A DNA stretch of 64,000 bases from SKVR01 sp046291875 (lineage in GTDB: Bacteria; Bacteroidota; Bacteroidia; Bacteroidales; UBA7960). Position 1 is the first letter of the stretch. Each line of letters starts with the position of its first letter. Below the pieces are notes generated by a model. The model ran no database searches and was not told where the DNA came from. It worked only from the letters and a program-made list of their open reading frames with translations. The translations under genes were made by a program, and so were the position numbers. Below, piece by piece: positions 36,632-47,500 of the stretch. Where the stretch lies: NCBI GenBank assembly GCA_046291875.1, contig JBKBSF010000022.1, positions 10,916-74,915 of the forward strand, in the 5' to 3' direction.

Positions 36632-37009
36632 GACAGGCTTTCCTGCCGCTATGCCCCCAGGGGGTAGAGAGGAAAGTCCGGGCAACACAGGGCAGCATAC
36701 TTCCTAACGGGAAGCTGCCTGGTAGCTTTTGGGCTGCCAGGCAAGAGCGAGTGCCACAGAAAACTACCGCCCTGCCTTGTGCAGGGTAAGGGTGAAAATG
36801 TGAGGTAAGAGCTCACACTGTGCCCGGGCGACCGGGCATGGGGGTAAACCTTATGCGTTGAAAGACCAAATATACCGGGGCTTGAGGGCGGCCCGTCCAA
36901 TCCCGGAGGGTAGGTCGTTAGAGGGCAGGTGCGAACCTGCTCCCAGATAAATGGCAGGAGTCCCGCCCAGCGGGATTACAGAATCCGGCTTATAGCCTGT
37001 CTTTTTTTT
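36632..37009 (+). ncRNA. rnpB: RNase P RNA, bacterial class A, with terminator
   Basis: Catalytic RNA of RNase P, which makes tRNA 5' ends. The ends pair: GACAGGCT (36632-36639) with AGCCTGTC (36994-37001). The universal elements are present: GAGGAAAGTCCGGGC near 36669 (CR I), and ACAGAATCCGGCTTATA close to the 3' end (CR V; commonly ACAGAA with variable next base). The GGTAAACC-like and AGAxxA-containing stretches lie between, as expected for type A. A run of eight T (37002-37009) after the closing stem acts as terminator. The mature RNA is about 370 nt. Confidence 0.95.
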
Positions 37010-37151
37010 CCTTCTTCCCAATATTCAACCCAGGATTTCGTTTTCCTGAAAAATCATGGCACCTTGCCTGCCCATACCAACGATTGTAAAACTGTTGAAA
37101 AATAGCCGTATTTGTTGAAAAGCAGCCATGGTCTTGTACCCTTTTTCTTTG

Positions 37152-37159
37152 TAATTTCG
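37152..37159 (+). promoter_or_regulatory. Possible -7 element of the TPR/barrel operon
   Basis: TAATTTCG, one mismatch to TAnnTTTG, 19 nt before the ATG. The same variant occurs before the response-regulator gene (62417-62424). Confidence 0.3.
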
Positions 37160-37178
37160 CTGCAAAATCCCCCAATCT

Positions 37179-40100
37179 ATGATAAAAAAGATCATTTTCG
37201 CCCTTAGCCTGATGCTCCTGATGTTGCTGCAGGGTACACAGGCACAGCAAACCTCTGTGTATGACCAACCTGAGCATGACTATCGAATGGCACTGGAACT
37301 CTTCAATAAAGGACAGTATGGTGCTGCTCAGAACCTTTTTATCAAAACAGTTGAAGCCATTGACAATCCGGAGTCTGAAGTAAGAATAACCTCCGAGTAC
37401 TATGCCGCCATTTGTGCTGTGGAACTCTTTCATCCGGATGCCGAAATTCGTCTTACTGCTTTTATTTACAATCATCCTACCCACCCCAAACAAGGTATTG
37501 CAAGCTTCCAGATGGGCAACCTGCAATACCGCAAACGCAATTACAAAGAAGCTTTGATCTGGTATGCCAGAGTAGATACATGGGATCTGAACGCTGCACA
37601 ACGCGAAGAGTTGATCTTTAAAACCGGCTACAGCCATTTTATGGAAGACAATTTTGCGCAAGCAAAACAGTTTTTCTTTGAGATCCGCAACCCACAATCG
37701 CTCTATTTCGGGCCTGCAACGTACTACTATGGACACATAAGCTATTCGGAAGGCAACTACGAAACTGCTCTGATCAATTTCTTAAAGCTCAAGGACGATT
37801 CCAACTTTGGCCCCATAGTTCCCTATTACATTACCCACATTTATTTTCTGCAGGAAAAATATGAGGAGCTTCTGGCTTATGCTCCACCATTGCTTGAAGA
37901 GGCTGGCACACGCAGGGCTGCCGAGATATCCCGCATGATTGGAGAGGCACATTATGCCATGGGAAATTTTGCGGCGGCCATTCCCTACCTGGAAGATTTT
38001 CATCGCCAAACCCGCAGCCGCATAAGCCGCGAAGACCACTATCAGCTCGGTTATGCCTATTACATGGCCGGGCAATACGCAAAGGCAATACCCAATTTTG
38101 AGAAGGCAGCCCAGGCTCAGGATGCCATGGCCCAAAATGCGCTCTATCATCTGGCCGACAGCTACCTGAAAACAGACCAGAAACGCTCTGCTCGTAATGC
38201 ATTTCTTTCGGCCCATCGTATGGAGTTTGTAGAGGAGATCAGCCAGATATCCTTATTCAATTATGCAAAGCTTTCTTTCGAGTTGTCGCTCAACCCATTC
38301 AACGAGGCAATCATCTCCTTCCAGCGCTATATTGAGAAATATCCTCAATCTCCACGTCGCGAGGAGGCATACCGGCATTTGATCGATCTTTACCTTACCA
38401 CCCGAAACTACAAAGATGCACTTGCAAGCCTGGAGGCACTCAACCCCAATACGCCCCAGTTGCGTTCTGCCTATCAGCGGGTGGCATATTTCAGAGGCAT
38501 CGAGTTGTTTAATAACGGCGATTTCAGAGGCGCCATAGAGCATTTTGAACTCTCGGCAAGGTTCCCGGAAAACAGAAGCATCAGAGCTCAGGCACTTTTC
38601 TGGCAGGGAGAGGCACAATTCAGACTGGAACAATATGCTGAAGCCATTGCCACACACAATCGTTTCCTGCTTACACAGGGAGCTTTCAGCCTGCCCGAAT
38701 TCAACCTGGCCAATTACACCATCGGATATTCACACTTTAAACTGCGCAACTACAGCCAGGCCATCACAGCTTTCAGAAAATTCATCTCCGAACGCAACAT
38801 TGAGCCACGTCTGCGCAACGATGCTTACCTGCGCATTGCCGACAGCTACTTTATTACCAAGGATTATCCTGCCGCGCTCAACTTTTATGACCGTGCCATT
38901 GCACTGAATGCTCCGGATAAGGACTATGCTATTTTCCAGAAATCACTGGTACTGGGTGTAACCGGACGGTTTGAAAACAAGGTAACTACCCTGCTGGGGT
39001 TCCTGCAGGCCCATCCCAACAGCAACTTTGCTGTGGATGCCCGCTACGAACTGGCCAACACATACATTATCCTGGACAACAACGCCAGGGCACTGCAATT
39101 TTACAACGAGATCATCAATCGTTTTCCCAACTCGAGCTATGTGCGCAGTGCTATGCTTAAATCTGGTCTGATCCATTATAACCTCAACCAGGATGAACAG
39201 GCCCTGCAGGTATTCAGGCAGGTAATTCAAAAATACCCCGGATCACCAGAATCGCAGGAAGCTCTCACAAGTATGCGCAACATTTATGTGGCCAACAACA
39301 GAGTAGAAGAATTCATACGCTATTCTGAAGGGCTAGGCTTTGCCAGTGTAAGTCAGGCTCAGCAGGATTCGCTGATCTATGTTGCTGCCGAAAACAGATA
39401 TATGCAAGGCGATTGCCAGAATGCAATACCCGGTTTCAGCAATTACCTGGAGCGTTTCCCCAATGGTATTTTCGCACTCAATGCTCACTTCTACAAAGCG
39501 GAATGCGAATATCGCGCCCGCGAATTCCAGCGCGCCTTGTCCAGCTATGAATTTGTGCTCAACCGCCCCAAATCAAAATTTTCTGAAAATGCAGCACTAC
39601 GGGCTGCACAGATCAATTTTGGGCTCAATCAGTTTGAAGCGGCGCTGGCACACTACCAGACCCTGGAGCAGATTGCAGAATTCCGCAACAACCGCCTGGA
39701 GGCCCAGATAGGGCAAATGCGCTCGCTCAATCACCTGGAACGCAACGAGGCCACTATTGAAAAAGCTCAGTCCATACTGCAGGACGATCGTATCAGCCAG
39801 GAAATCTCACAGGAAGCCAACCTGATGATTGCCAGGGCAGCCATGCGGCAGAATAACCTGGATATGGCCCGTGATTTTTTCAGCCGAACCAACCGTATTG
39901 CAGAAAATGTTATGGCTGCTGAGGCCAAATACTACCTGGCGCTCATTGAGTTTCGACGTGGCAATTATGCCCAGTGCGAGAAACTCATCTTTGATTACAT
40001 TAACCTGTTGGCTCCCTACGATTTTTGGCTGGCAAGAATATTTATTTTGCTGGCAGACAATTACCTGGTGCAGGACAATATCTTCCAGGCCCGTCATACA

Positions 40101-40268
40101 TTGCAAAGTATCATTGAAAACTATGAGGGAGAAGACCTGGTAAGACAAGCCCGCCAGAAACTCGAAGAAATTGACAGGGCCGAACGGCAGAGAGATCAAC
40201 GCAACGGCGACAATGCTCCCGAAATTGATTTCAACAACCGCAGACCCAATTCATCAGGTAATTTCTGA
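37179..40268 (+). CDS. Large exported tetratricopeptide-repeat protein
   Basis: 1029 residues with a signal peptide (LMLLMLLQGTQAQQ). Almost the whole mature protein is TPR-type helical hairpins with the usual A-x-x-x-[YF]-x-x-[IA]-[IL] and YP-type ends (for example FRKFISERN, ALQFYNEIINRFPNS, QALQVFRQVIQKYPGS), at least 20 units, ending in a charged, Asn-rich tail. Likely periplasmic scaffold. It is 26 nt upstream of a beta-barrel protein gene, so the two probably form an envelope complex, in the way TPR proteins serve outer-membrane assembly or secretion. That role is inference. Confidence 0.8.
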   Translation: MIKKIIFALSLMLLMLLQGTQAQQTSVYDQPEHDYRMALELFNKGQYGAAQNLFIKTVEAIDNPESEVRITSEYYAAICAVELFHPDAEIRLTAFIYNHPTHPKQGIASFQMGNLQYRKRNYKEALIWYARVDTWDLNAAQREELIFKTGYSHFMEDNFAQAKQFFFEIRNPQSLYFGPATYYYGHISYSEGNYETALINFLKLKDDSNFGPIVPYYITHIYFLQEKYEELLAYAPPLLEEAGTRRAAEISRMIGEAHYAMGNFAAAIPYLEDFHRQTRSRISREDHYQLGYAYYMAGQYAKAIPNFEKAAQAQDAMAQNALYHLADSYLKTDQKRSARNAFLSAHRMEFVEEISQISLFNYAKLSFELSLNPFNEAIISFQRYIEKYPQSPRREEAYRHLIDLYLTTRNYKDALASLEALNPNTPQLRSAYQRVAYFRGIELFNNGDFRGAIEHFELSARFPENRSIRAQALFWQGEAQFRLEQYAEAIATHNRFLLTQGAFSLPEFNLANYTIGYSHFKLRNYSQAITAFRKFISERNIEPRLRNDAYLRIADSYFITKDYPAALNFYDRAIALNAPDKDYAIFQKSLVLGVTGRFENKVTTLLGFLQAHPNSNFAVDARYELANTYIILDNNARALQFYNEIINRFPNSSYVRSAMLKSGLIHYNLNQDEQALQVFRQVIQKYPGSPESQEALTSMRNIYVANNRVEEFIRYSEGLGFASVSQAQQDSLIYVAAENRYMQGDCQNAIPGFSNYLERFPNGIFALNAHFYKAECEYRAREFQRALSSYEFVLNRPKSKFSENAALRAAQINFGLNQFEAALAHYQTLEQIAEFRNNRLEAQIGQMRSLNHLERNEATIEKAQSILQDDRISQEISQEANLMIARAAMRQNNLDMARDFFSRTNRIAENVMAAEAKYYLALIEFRRGNYAQCEKLIFDYINLLAPYDFWLARIFILLADNYLVQDNIFQARHTLQSIIENYEGEDLVRQARQKLEEIDRAERQRDQRNGDNAPEIDFNNRRPNSSGNF

Positions 40269-40294
40269 TTTTTCTAACAGCAAATCACAATCCT

Positions 40295-42019
40295 ATGCAA
40301 AAAATATTTCAAGTTTTCCGCAGTATCATCACGGTTTCAGGCGCAGGTTTATTGCTGTTGATCAGCCCTGCCCTGCAAGCTCAGCAGCTCGATTTCGATG
40401 AGATCAAGGTAATTGCTCCCTACGAACCTACCATTTCAGATGCTTTCAAAATCAATTTCAATCCTCGCATTGAAGATACTCTCCAGGTTGATATTGCCTT
40501 CAATTACAGCATCAACCCCATACAAATCCCTACCCGTTTTTCGCTGGACCCTCTCAGCCCTGCCCGTATGAGAGGTGAACCCCTGGAAAAGCTCTACAAA
40601 GGATTCGCGCGCGTGGGTATTGGTAATTACACCACTCCATATGGAGAAGTATTTTACAACACCCTCCGATCCAACGAGTATGCCTATGGAGTACATGCGC
40701 GGCATATCTCTTCAGGAGGAGGTATCGATGAATATGCCCACAGCGGATATTCTGACAACCTTATAAGACTGGATGGCAAAAGATTTATCAATAACCACAC
40801 TTTGGAGGGCGATCTTACCTACGAAAGAAGTATGATGCATTTTTATGGCTTCAGGCGCGATGATTTTCTCAACGATGAGGTTCTGCTGGCCCATATTGAC
40901 ACCCTTGACAAAAAGGACTACCGCCAGCGTTTCCAGCACCTTTCTCCTGGAGTAGCCTTCCGCAGCAACTACCTGGATAGCACCAAACTCCAACACGACC
41001 TGAGGTTGAAGTATCATTATCTTACCGATCGGTACGATGCTACAGAACACCAGGTAAGCTTCCGAACCCGCCTTGACAAGGGCCTGCGTGAAGACCCTCT
41101 GGGCTTTGCCGAAAAACAAAACTTCCACCTGGATCTGGGTGTAGATTATTATCACAATAAATCGGGCCTGGATACACTTAACTCGGCTTTGATTTCAGTG
41201 GCCCCCACCCTATCCTCACGATTCAGAGAATTTACTTTTTATGTAGGATTGAATGCCACGGCACAGGTGGAAGAAAACAGCCATGCACGGTTTTATCCTT
41301 TGGCCGGAGCGGAGGTAAATCTTATCAATAACGTTCTGTTTGCATATGCCTCTTTATCGGGCGAAATGCGCAAAAATACCCTCAGAGAGTTCAGCCGCAC
41401 CAATCCCTTCTTCGACACCGATGCCACATTGGGTTTTACCAATAAAAAATCGGAGATAAGAGGGGGTTTCAAAGGCTCCATCAGCACTTTTGCCTCTTAC
41501 AACATTTCCATTTCCAATAGCTCGATCGCCAATCAGCCCTTCTTTGTTACGGATCCAGAATCGTTGCTGCAAAACCGTTTCCAGGTTATCTACGACGATA
41601 TGCGTCTATTCAATTTCCGCACCGAGATTTTCAGTAACATAGGTGAAAGAGTAAGACTGCGCTTTGCTTCCGACTATTACCAGTACACCCTTGACAATGA
41701 ACTGGAGCCCTGGCACGAACCTACCCTCAGGCTTACGGTCTCATTCAGATACAGTATGCAGGACAAGATCATTTTAACCGCCGATGCCTTTGCCCGCAAC
41801 TCGGTGTATGCCCGCATTTTCAACGAACTGGGCGAACCCGATCGTCACAAAATTCATGGGTTTCATGTTGATACCAATATAGGTCTTGAATACAGGTATA
41901 CCAAGATTCTTTCGGTATTTCTTAATCTGAACAATGTGCAGAACCAACCCCTCGAAAGATGGTACAACTATCCTTCGCAGCGGTTCAACATAATGGGAGG
42001 CGTTAGTTACGCATTCTAA
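40295..42019 (+). CDS. Outer-membrane beta-barrel protein
   Basis: 574 residues. Signal peptide (SPALQAQQ), then a short periplasmic segment (FDEIKVIAPYEPTISDAFKIN) that resembles the start of Bacteroidota TonB-dependent-receptor-like proteins. The remainder alternates polar and aromatic residues in strands and ends in FNIMGGVSYAF, a C-terminal aromatic outer-membrane signature. No plug domain or TonB box is evident. Partner of the TPR protein upstream (26 nt gap). Substrate unknown. A strong terminator follows. Confidence 0.78.
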   Translation: MQKIFQVFRSIITVSGAGLLLLISPALQAQQLDFDEIKVIAPYEPTISDAFKINFNPRIEDTLQVDIAFNYSINPIQIPTRFSLDPLSPARMRGEPLEKLYKGFARVGIGNYTTPYGEVFYNTLRSNEYAYGVHARHISSGGGIDEYAHSGYSDNLIRLDGKRFINNHTLEGDLTYERSMMHFYGFRRDDFLNDEVLLAHIDTLDKKDYRQRFQHLSPGVAFRSNYLDSTKLQHDLRLKYHYLTDRYDATEHQVSFRTRLDKGLREDPLGFAEKQNFHLDLGVDYYHNKSGLDTLNSALISVAPTLSSRFREFTFYVGLNATAQVEENSHARFYPLAGAEVNLINNVLFAYASLSGEMRKNTLREFSRTNPFFDTDATLGFTNKKSEIRGGFKGSISTFASYNISISNSSIANQPFFVTDPESLLQNRFQVIYDDMRLFNFRTEIFSNIGERVRLRFASDYYQYTLDNELEPWHEPTLRLTVSFRYSMQDKIILTADAFARNSVYARIFNELGEPDRHKIHGFHVDTNIGLEYRYTKILSVFLNLNNVQNQPLERWYNYPSQRFNIMGGVSYAF

Positions 42020-42059
42020 TCCTTACACAACGCAATCAATCACATCTCCTCATTCGCCT

Positions 42060-42100
42060 CCGGGGCAGTTCTGACCATCAGAACCGGCCCCGGTTTTTTT
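42060..42100 (+). terminator. Strong intrinsic terminator of the TPR/barrel operon
   Basis: CCGGGGC (42060-42066) pairs with GCCCCGG (42087-42093); inner GTTCTGA (42068-42074) pairs with TCAGAAC (42078-42084); seven T follow. The rest of the 42020-42353 gap holds nothing recognisable except the gyrB -7 element. Confidence 0.92.
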
Positions 42101-42348
42101 CTCAGAAATGTAAAACAACCTCTCAAAGCATCAAATAAAAAAATACGGCAGGGATTAAAACAGAGGTGAAAACCACAGTAAAACCGGCCCTGAATTCTTC
42201 GTAATTAGCCTCTCCCCTTCTGAAGTTTTCAACAACTTGTCGAAATATCTCCTAATATCTGACTTTCAGCTCTTTAATTAAAGGGCAATTTGTTAATAAA
42301 AACCCGCTATTTATACCTTTTTGAGAGGCTGAAACCGGCAAAAAATCT

Positions 42349-42356
42349 TATCTTTG
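42349..42356 (+). promoter_or_regulatory. -7 element of gyrB
   Basis: TATCTTTG, 24 nt before the chosen gyrB ATG. A TTTG at 42320-42323 is 25 nt away, slightly too far. The element's closeness to the longer start (42354) favours 42381. Confidence 0.45.
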
Positions 42357-42380
42357 GGGGTTATTCTGAACAAAAAAAAT

Positions 42381-44351
42381 ATGAGCGAAGAGACAAAGGA
42401 AAACACTGTAGCAAAAACCGAGTATGGCGCTTCCAGTATCCAGGTACTTGAGGGTCTGGAGGCAGTAAGAAAAAGGCCGGCCATGTACATTGGCGATATC
42501 GGCAACAAAGGTCTTCATCATCTTGTGTATGAAGTTGTTGACAACTCCATCGATGAAGCCATGGGTGGCCATTGCGATACCATCCATGTAACCATTAACG
42601 AGGATAATTCCATTACTGTACTGGACAACGGACGGGGTATCCCTACCGATATTCATGAAAAGGAAGGCCGTAGTGCCCTTGAAGTAGTAATGACAGTGCT
42701 GCATGCCGGCGGAAAATTCGACAAGGACTCCTACAAAGTTTCCGGAGGATTGCACGGTGTGGGTGTAAGCTGTGTTAACGCACTCTCTACCCATATGCAT
42801 GTGCGGGTTTTTCGAAACAACCAGATCTGGGAGCAGGAATACAGCATGGGTAAACCCTTGTATGCTGTAAGGCTGACCGACCAGAAAACAGATCACAGGG
42901 GAACCGAAGTAACCTTCAGGCCCGACGATACCATTTTTCAAACCACCGAATACAGCTACGATATCCTCTCCAACAGATTGCGCGAACTGGCGTTTCTGAA
43001 CAAAGGCGTAAGGCTCAACATAACCGACAAAAGAGTTACCGACGAAGATGGCAGCTTTCTGAGCGAGACCTATTATTCTGAGGAAGGACTTAAGGAATTT
43101 GTTCAATACCTGGATGATACCCGCGAAAAGCTCATCGACGAACCCATTTACATGGATGGCGAAAAAGCAGGTATTCCGGTGGAAGTAGCTATGCAGTACA
43201 ACTCTTCTTTTGCAGAGAACCTGCAATCTTACGTAAACAATATCAACACCATTGAAGGAGGAACCCACCTGGCAGGGTTTCGCAGGGCACTTACAAGAAC
43301 CCTGAAGAGCTATGCCGACAAATCGGGTATGCTCTCGAAGCTGAAATTTGAGATCAGTGGCGATGACTTCCGCGAAGGACTTACAGCAGTGATTTCTGTA
43401 AAAGTTGCCGAGCCACAATTCGAAGGGCAGACCAAAACCAAACTGGGTAACTCCGAGGTAGCTGGTGCAGTAGACCAGGCTGTCAGTGAAATGCTCAGTT
43501 ATTACCTTGAGGAGCACCCCAAGGAGGCCAGAACGATCGTAAACAAGGTAATCCTGGCAGCCACTGCACGCCATGCTGCGCGCAAAGCCCGCGAGCTTGT
43601 GCAGCGCAAAAGTGTACTCACCTCCGGAGGTCTTCCCGGAAAGCTTTCCGACTGCTCCGAAAAAGATCCTGAAAAATGCGAAATATACCTTGTGGAGGGA
43701 GACTCGGCAGGGGGTACGGCCAAACAAGGCCGCGACCGAAAGTTCCAGGCGATACTCCCGCTAAGGGGTAAGATCCTGAACGTGGAAAAGGCTATGCCCC
43801 ACAAAATATTTGAGAATGAAGAGATCAAAACCATCTTTACTGCACTGGGTGTAACCATTGGTACTGCCGAAGACTCCAAAGCTCTGAACCTGGAGAAACT
43901 ACGTTATCACAAGGTGATCATTATGACGGATGCCGATGTGGACGGAAGCCACATTGCCACCCTGATCCTCACATTCTTTTTCCGTTACATGCGCGAACTT
44001 ATCGAAAAAGGATTTGTGTATATTGCCACCCCACCCCTTTACCTGGTTAAAAAAGGCAGGGAAGAAGTGTATGCCTGGACCGATGATGAAAGAAAAGCCA
44101 TCATGGCAGAAATGGCAAAGGGAGGAAAAGACAGCGGAATTCACTTCCAGCGCTACAAGGGTCTTGGAGAGATGAACGCCGAGCAGCTATGGGAAACAAC
44201 CATGAACCCCGAGTATCGCAAACTCCGCCAGATCGATATTGTTAATGCTGCTGAAGCCAACCGTACTTTTTCGATGCTTATGGGCGATGAGGTGCCACCC
44301 CGTCGCGAATTCATCGAGAAAAACGCTAAATATGCCAAAATCGACGCCTGA
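42381..44351 (+). CDS. gyrB: DNA gyrase subunit B
   Basis: ATPase and TOPRIM subunit of gyrase, 656 residues, introducing negative supercoils with GyrA. GHKL ATPase motifs: VDNSIDEAMGG, DNGRGIP, GGLHGVGVSCVNALS. Transducer and TOPRIM: VEGDSAGGTAKQGRDR, LPLRGKILNVEKA, MTDADVDGSHI. The C-terminal GyrA-binding part includes RYKGLGEMNAEQLWETTM. GyrB rather than ParE by the overall pattern. Start at MSEETKEN, because the promoter element overlaps the longer version. Confidence 0.93.
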   Translation: MSEETKENTVAKTEYGASSIQVLEGLEAVRKRPAMYIGDIGNKGLHHLVYEVVDNSIDEAMGGHCDTIHVTINEDNSITVLDNGRGIPTDIHEKEGRSALEVVMTVLHAGGKFDKDSYKVSGGLHGVGVSCVNALSTHMHVRVFRNNQIWEQEYSMGKPLYAVRLTDQKTDHRGTEVTFRPDDTIFQTTEYSYDILSNRLRELAFLNKGVRLNITDKRVTDEDGSFLSETYYSEEGLKEFVQYLDDTREKLIDEPIYMDGEKAGIPVEVAMQYNSSFAENLQSYVNNINTIEGGTHLAGFRRALTRTLKSYADKSGMLSKLKFEISGDDFREGLTAVISVKVAEPQFEGQTKTKLGNSEVAGAVDQAVSEMLSYYLEEHPKEARTIVNKVILAATARHAARKARELVQRKSVLTSGGLPGKLSDCSEKDPEKCEIYLVEGDSAGGTAKQGRDRKFQAILPLRGKILNVEKAMPHKIFENEEIKTIFTALGVTIGTAEDSKALNLEKLRYHKVIIMTDADVDGSHIATLILTFFFRYMRELIEKGFVYIATPPLYLVKKGREEVYAWTDDERKAIMAEMAKGGKDSGIHFQRYKGLGEMNAEQLWETTMNPEYRKLRQIDIVNAAEANRTFSMLMGDEVPPRREFIEKNAKYAKIDA

Positions 44352-44371
44352 TACTAACTACAGGACGGAAC

Positions 44372-44410
44372 AAAAAAAACGGTTGCAATTCATATGCATC
44401 CGTTTTTTTT
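44372..44410 (+). terminator. Terminator of gyrB (probably bidirectional)
   Basis: AAAAAAAACGG (44372-44382) pairs with CCGTTTTTTTT (44400-44410), with more pairing inside (TGCA/TGCA after one mismatch). It may also serve the convergent SNF2 gene 95 nt away. Confidence 0.85.
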
Positions 44411-44504
44411 AATCAACAGCCACCCACCGTCCAGCATTATCTCTATAAAAAACATGTACTCCTTCGCCTGCTGTCCCTATCCATAAATGTATGACAGGCT
44501 GAAA

Positions 44505-47500
44505 TCAGATAAGCTCCTGGAGTTCTTCCAGGCTGAGGCTTTTTAAGGGATTATTTTCGTTTATAAACATGCCTGCCAGATGGCTTTTACGTTCCTGCAG
44601 CTTTAGTATCTTTTCCTCAACTGTATTGCGGGTAATAAACTTATACACAAACACATGCTTATCCTGGCCAATGCGGTGGGCACGATTTATGGCCTGGTTC
44701 TCCACAGCGGGGTTCCACCACGGATCGAGTAAAAACACATAATCGGCACCGGTAAGGTTCAGCCCTACCCCACCTGCTTTGAGAGAAATCAGAAACAGCC
44801 GGTTATCGGGTTGGGTCTGAAATCGCTCTATAAGTTTCTTGCGTTCTTTTTCCTGCACTTTCCCGGTAAGCATACTGTATTCGTATCCTCGTTGCCGGAA
44901 GTACTCCCCGAAAAGATTTAAATGCTTTACAAATTGAGAGAATATGAGCACCTTGTGGTTCTCAGATAACAACTTTTCAACGTTGCGTATGATCTCATTG
45001 TACTTGCCCGATTCGGAATCAAATTCACTATCCACGATGGCAGGGTGGTTGGCAATGAGCCGCAGTTTGGTGAGGGCACTCAATACCAGAAATCTGGATT
45101 TGTCAGTACCGTGGGTTTCCAGTCCGTGCAATAAAGCATTGCGCACTTCCGACTTTCGGGCTTCGTAGTAGCTTTGCTGCTCAGGGGTCATCTCGCAATA
45201 ATGAATCTTTTCAGTCAGCTCAGGCAATTCGGGAGCTACCTGCTCCTTGGTACGCCTTAAAATAAAAGGCTGAATAAGATTTTGAAGCTTTTTTCCGGCT
45301 ATTTCGTCTTGTTTCCGCTCAATGGGATTTACAAATTCGTTGCGAAAGAAATTGAGACTGCCCAACATACCAGGATTGATAAAAGAAAACTGCGACCAAA
45401 GATCTGTAAGGGAATTCTCTACAGGTGTACCCGACAATACAAGCCTGTGCATACACTGTAAGCGTTTGATGGCTGTAAAAACTTTCGAAGACGCATTTTT
45501 TATGATCTGGCTTTCGTCAAGAATAACATACCTGAAAGGATAAGAAGAGAGCAGATCAATATCGTTTCGTACGGTACCATAAGTGGTGAGTACCACATGG
45601 TACCGGTTAAAGAAGCTAATATCTGAGCTTCTGTTTACCCCGGTGTGCTGGCCCACCTTCAGGGATGGTGCAAATCGCCGCGCTTCTTCACTCCAGTTAT
45701 GGATCAGCGAAAGTGGCATTACCACCAGCGAGCAGGGATGAATGTGGCTGTCAGGCACTACATTTTCCGGAGCATCATCATCAAACATGCTGAGTTGCCC
45801 CTGTATTGCACTGGTCTTTTGGTCTTTCAGAAATACATTGCTATCTTCCCTGAGAACTCCTCCATCAGGATCGTTAAGGTTTTCGGGGAGGTGCACCCTG
45901 CATAGCAAAGCCAGTGCCTGCAGCGTTTTCCCAAGACCCATGTCATCGGCTAAGCAACCTCCCAGACCATTCTGCCTCAAAAACATCATCCATTGGTACC
46001 CTGCTTGCTGGTAGGGCCGTAAGTCGGCATGCAATGCCTCTGGCAAATCGAAAGTTTCATCATCGCGCATGGGCTGAAACTCGGGCAACTGCAACCCTTG
46101 CTGAGGAATGCTCTTCATCAGTGCAAAATGGTGCTTGCGTATTTCCAGCACATCGCCTTTGGGTTTGGCAAACATCAGCAGATCATGATACATGGTCATC
46201 CATTCTTCGGGGATAAGTGCTATGCTACCATTGGGTAGCACAAACTCACGATCTCCACTGAGGATATTATCGCGCAAACTGGAGAAAGGTATCTCGAACT
46301 CACCAAACCAAACTTTACCGTACAGATCAAACCAATCGTTCTTTTCCGTGGTTTCGAAAGCCAGATTAGAAAAACCGGTATAAAATGATCTGTTGGCCAA
46401 TTCTTTTTCCAGCAAAAAATTCTTCTGTCCAAGCAAATCGCTTCTTGCGCTGATCCAGTCTACACAGGCATGCAACTGCTGCTTAAAGGCTTCATCTGCC
46501 ATCAAAGGTTTTTCTTCATCAGGGATCCTGAAAAATGGGCCATCGAGCCGTTTCAATCCCTGATCCTTCAAAAAGCTGACCAGGGCATTTTCAAAATCCT
46601 TCTGCCGCGAAATCATCTGGAAATGAAATTCGGGCCATTTATGAACAAATTTTACCTGGGTTGACAATGGGTCGCCAGCCGCAAATCTTTGTTTCCCATA
46701 GCCAAAATACAATCCCAAAACCACATCGCCCTGCCAATGCTGTTCTATACGTAGTACAGGCTGAGGATTTCCTTCAAAGCTGAGTACTTCAAACCCTTTT
46801 GCAATAAAAGGGTGCCTTGCAATACTCTTTTGCACAAATTTCTCATAAAACTCCTTCTCTGAGGAAGCAGGAGTTTCAAGATATTCCTTATTAATGAAAG
46901 GTTTCAGCTTTTGTCCTTCCCACTCCCGCTCAAAACAATACACCTCATGATTCAACATCAACACACAAGGTTTGTAGGTTATCAGAAGCGCGTTGCTCTT
47001 ATAAAGTGACAATGGACGACCATCATATAAAACCTCCAGATGATAATGGGTCTTTTGTTCCAGTTTTTCGAAATGAAAGCAGGTTTCAGCTAACCGGGGA
47101 TGTATCCGGATAGGTTTTTCCTGAATCCTTTCCCTGCTTTCGCCTTTTAAATATAGTTTGATATTGTGAAGGGTCATGGCAAGAACAACCTCATACAAGC
47201 TCCTCTCAATAAAGGGGCGGATATGTTTTTTGATCAAATCATCGTCGATAGATTCAAAGAAATCGCGCAACCTTACTTTTCCGCGGGCAAACCGTTTATG
47301 AAGATTCTCATCGCTGTAGCGATCTGTAAGAGCAAAAAGGGCCTCCAGCGATGGCGATAAAGTATCGAAATAATCCCAGACAGTATTGCGTGCCAATTTT
47401 TTGAAATCATATTCGAAAAGCCCTTTGGCATTGCGCGATACCGCAAATGGTTCTATCAACCATCCTAAAACAGGATGAAGCGTAAGGGCAAACACCAGTT

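Noticed and set aside
42348..43727. Long antisense frame (459 codons) within gyrB
   Set aside because: Mirrors gyrB codon structure; its encoded product shows no known domain, and gyrB is certain.
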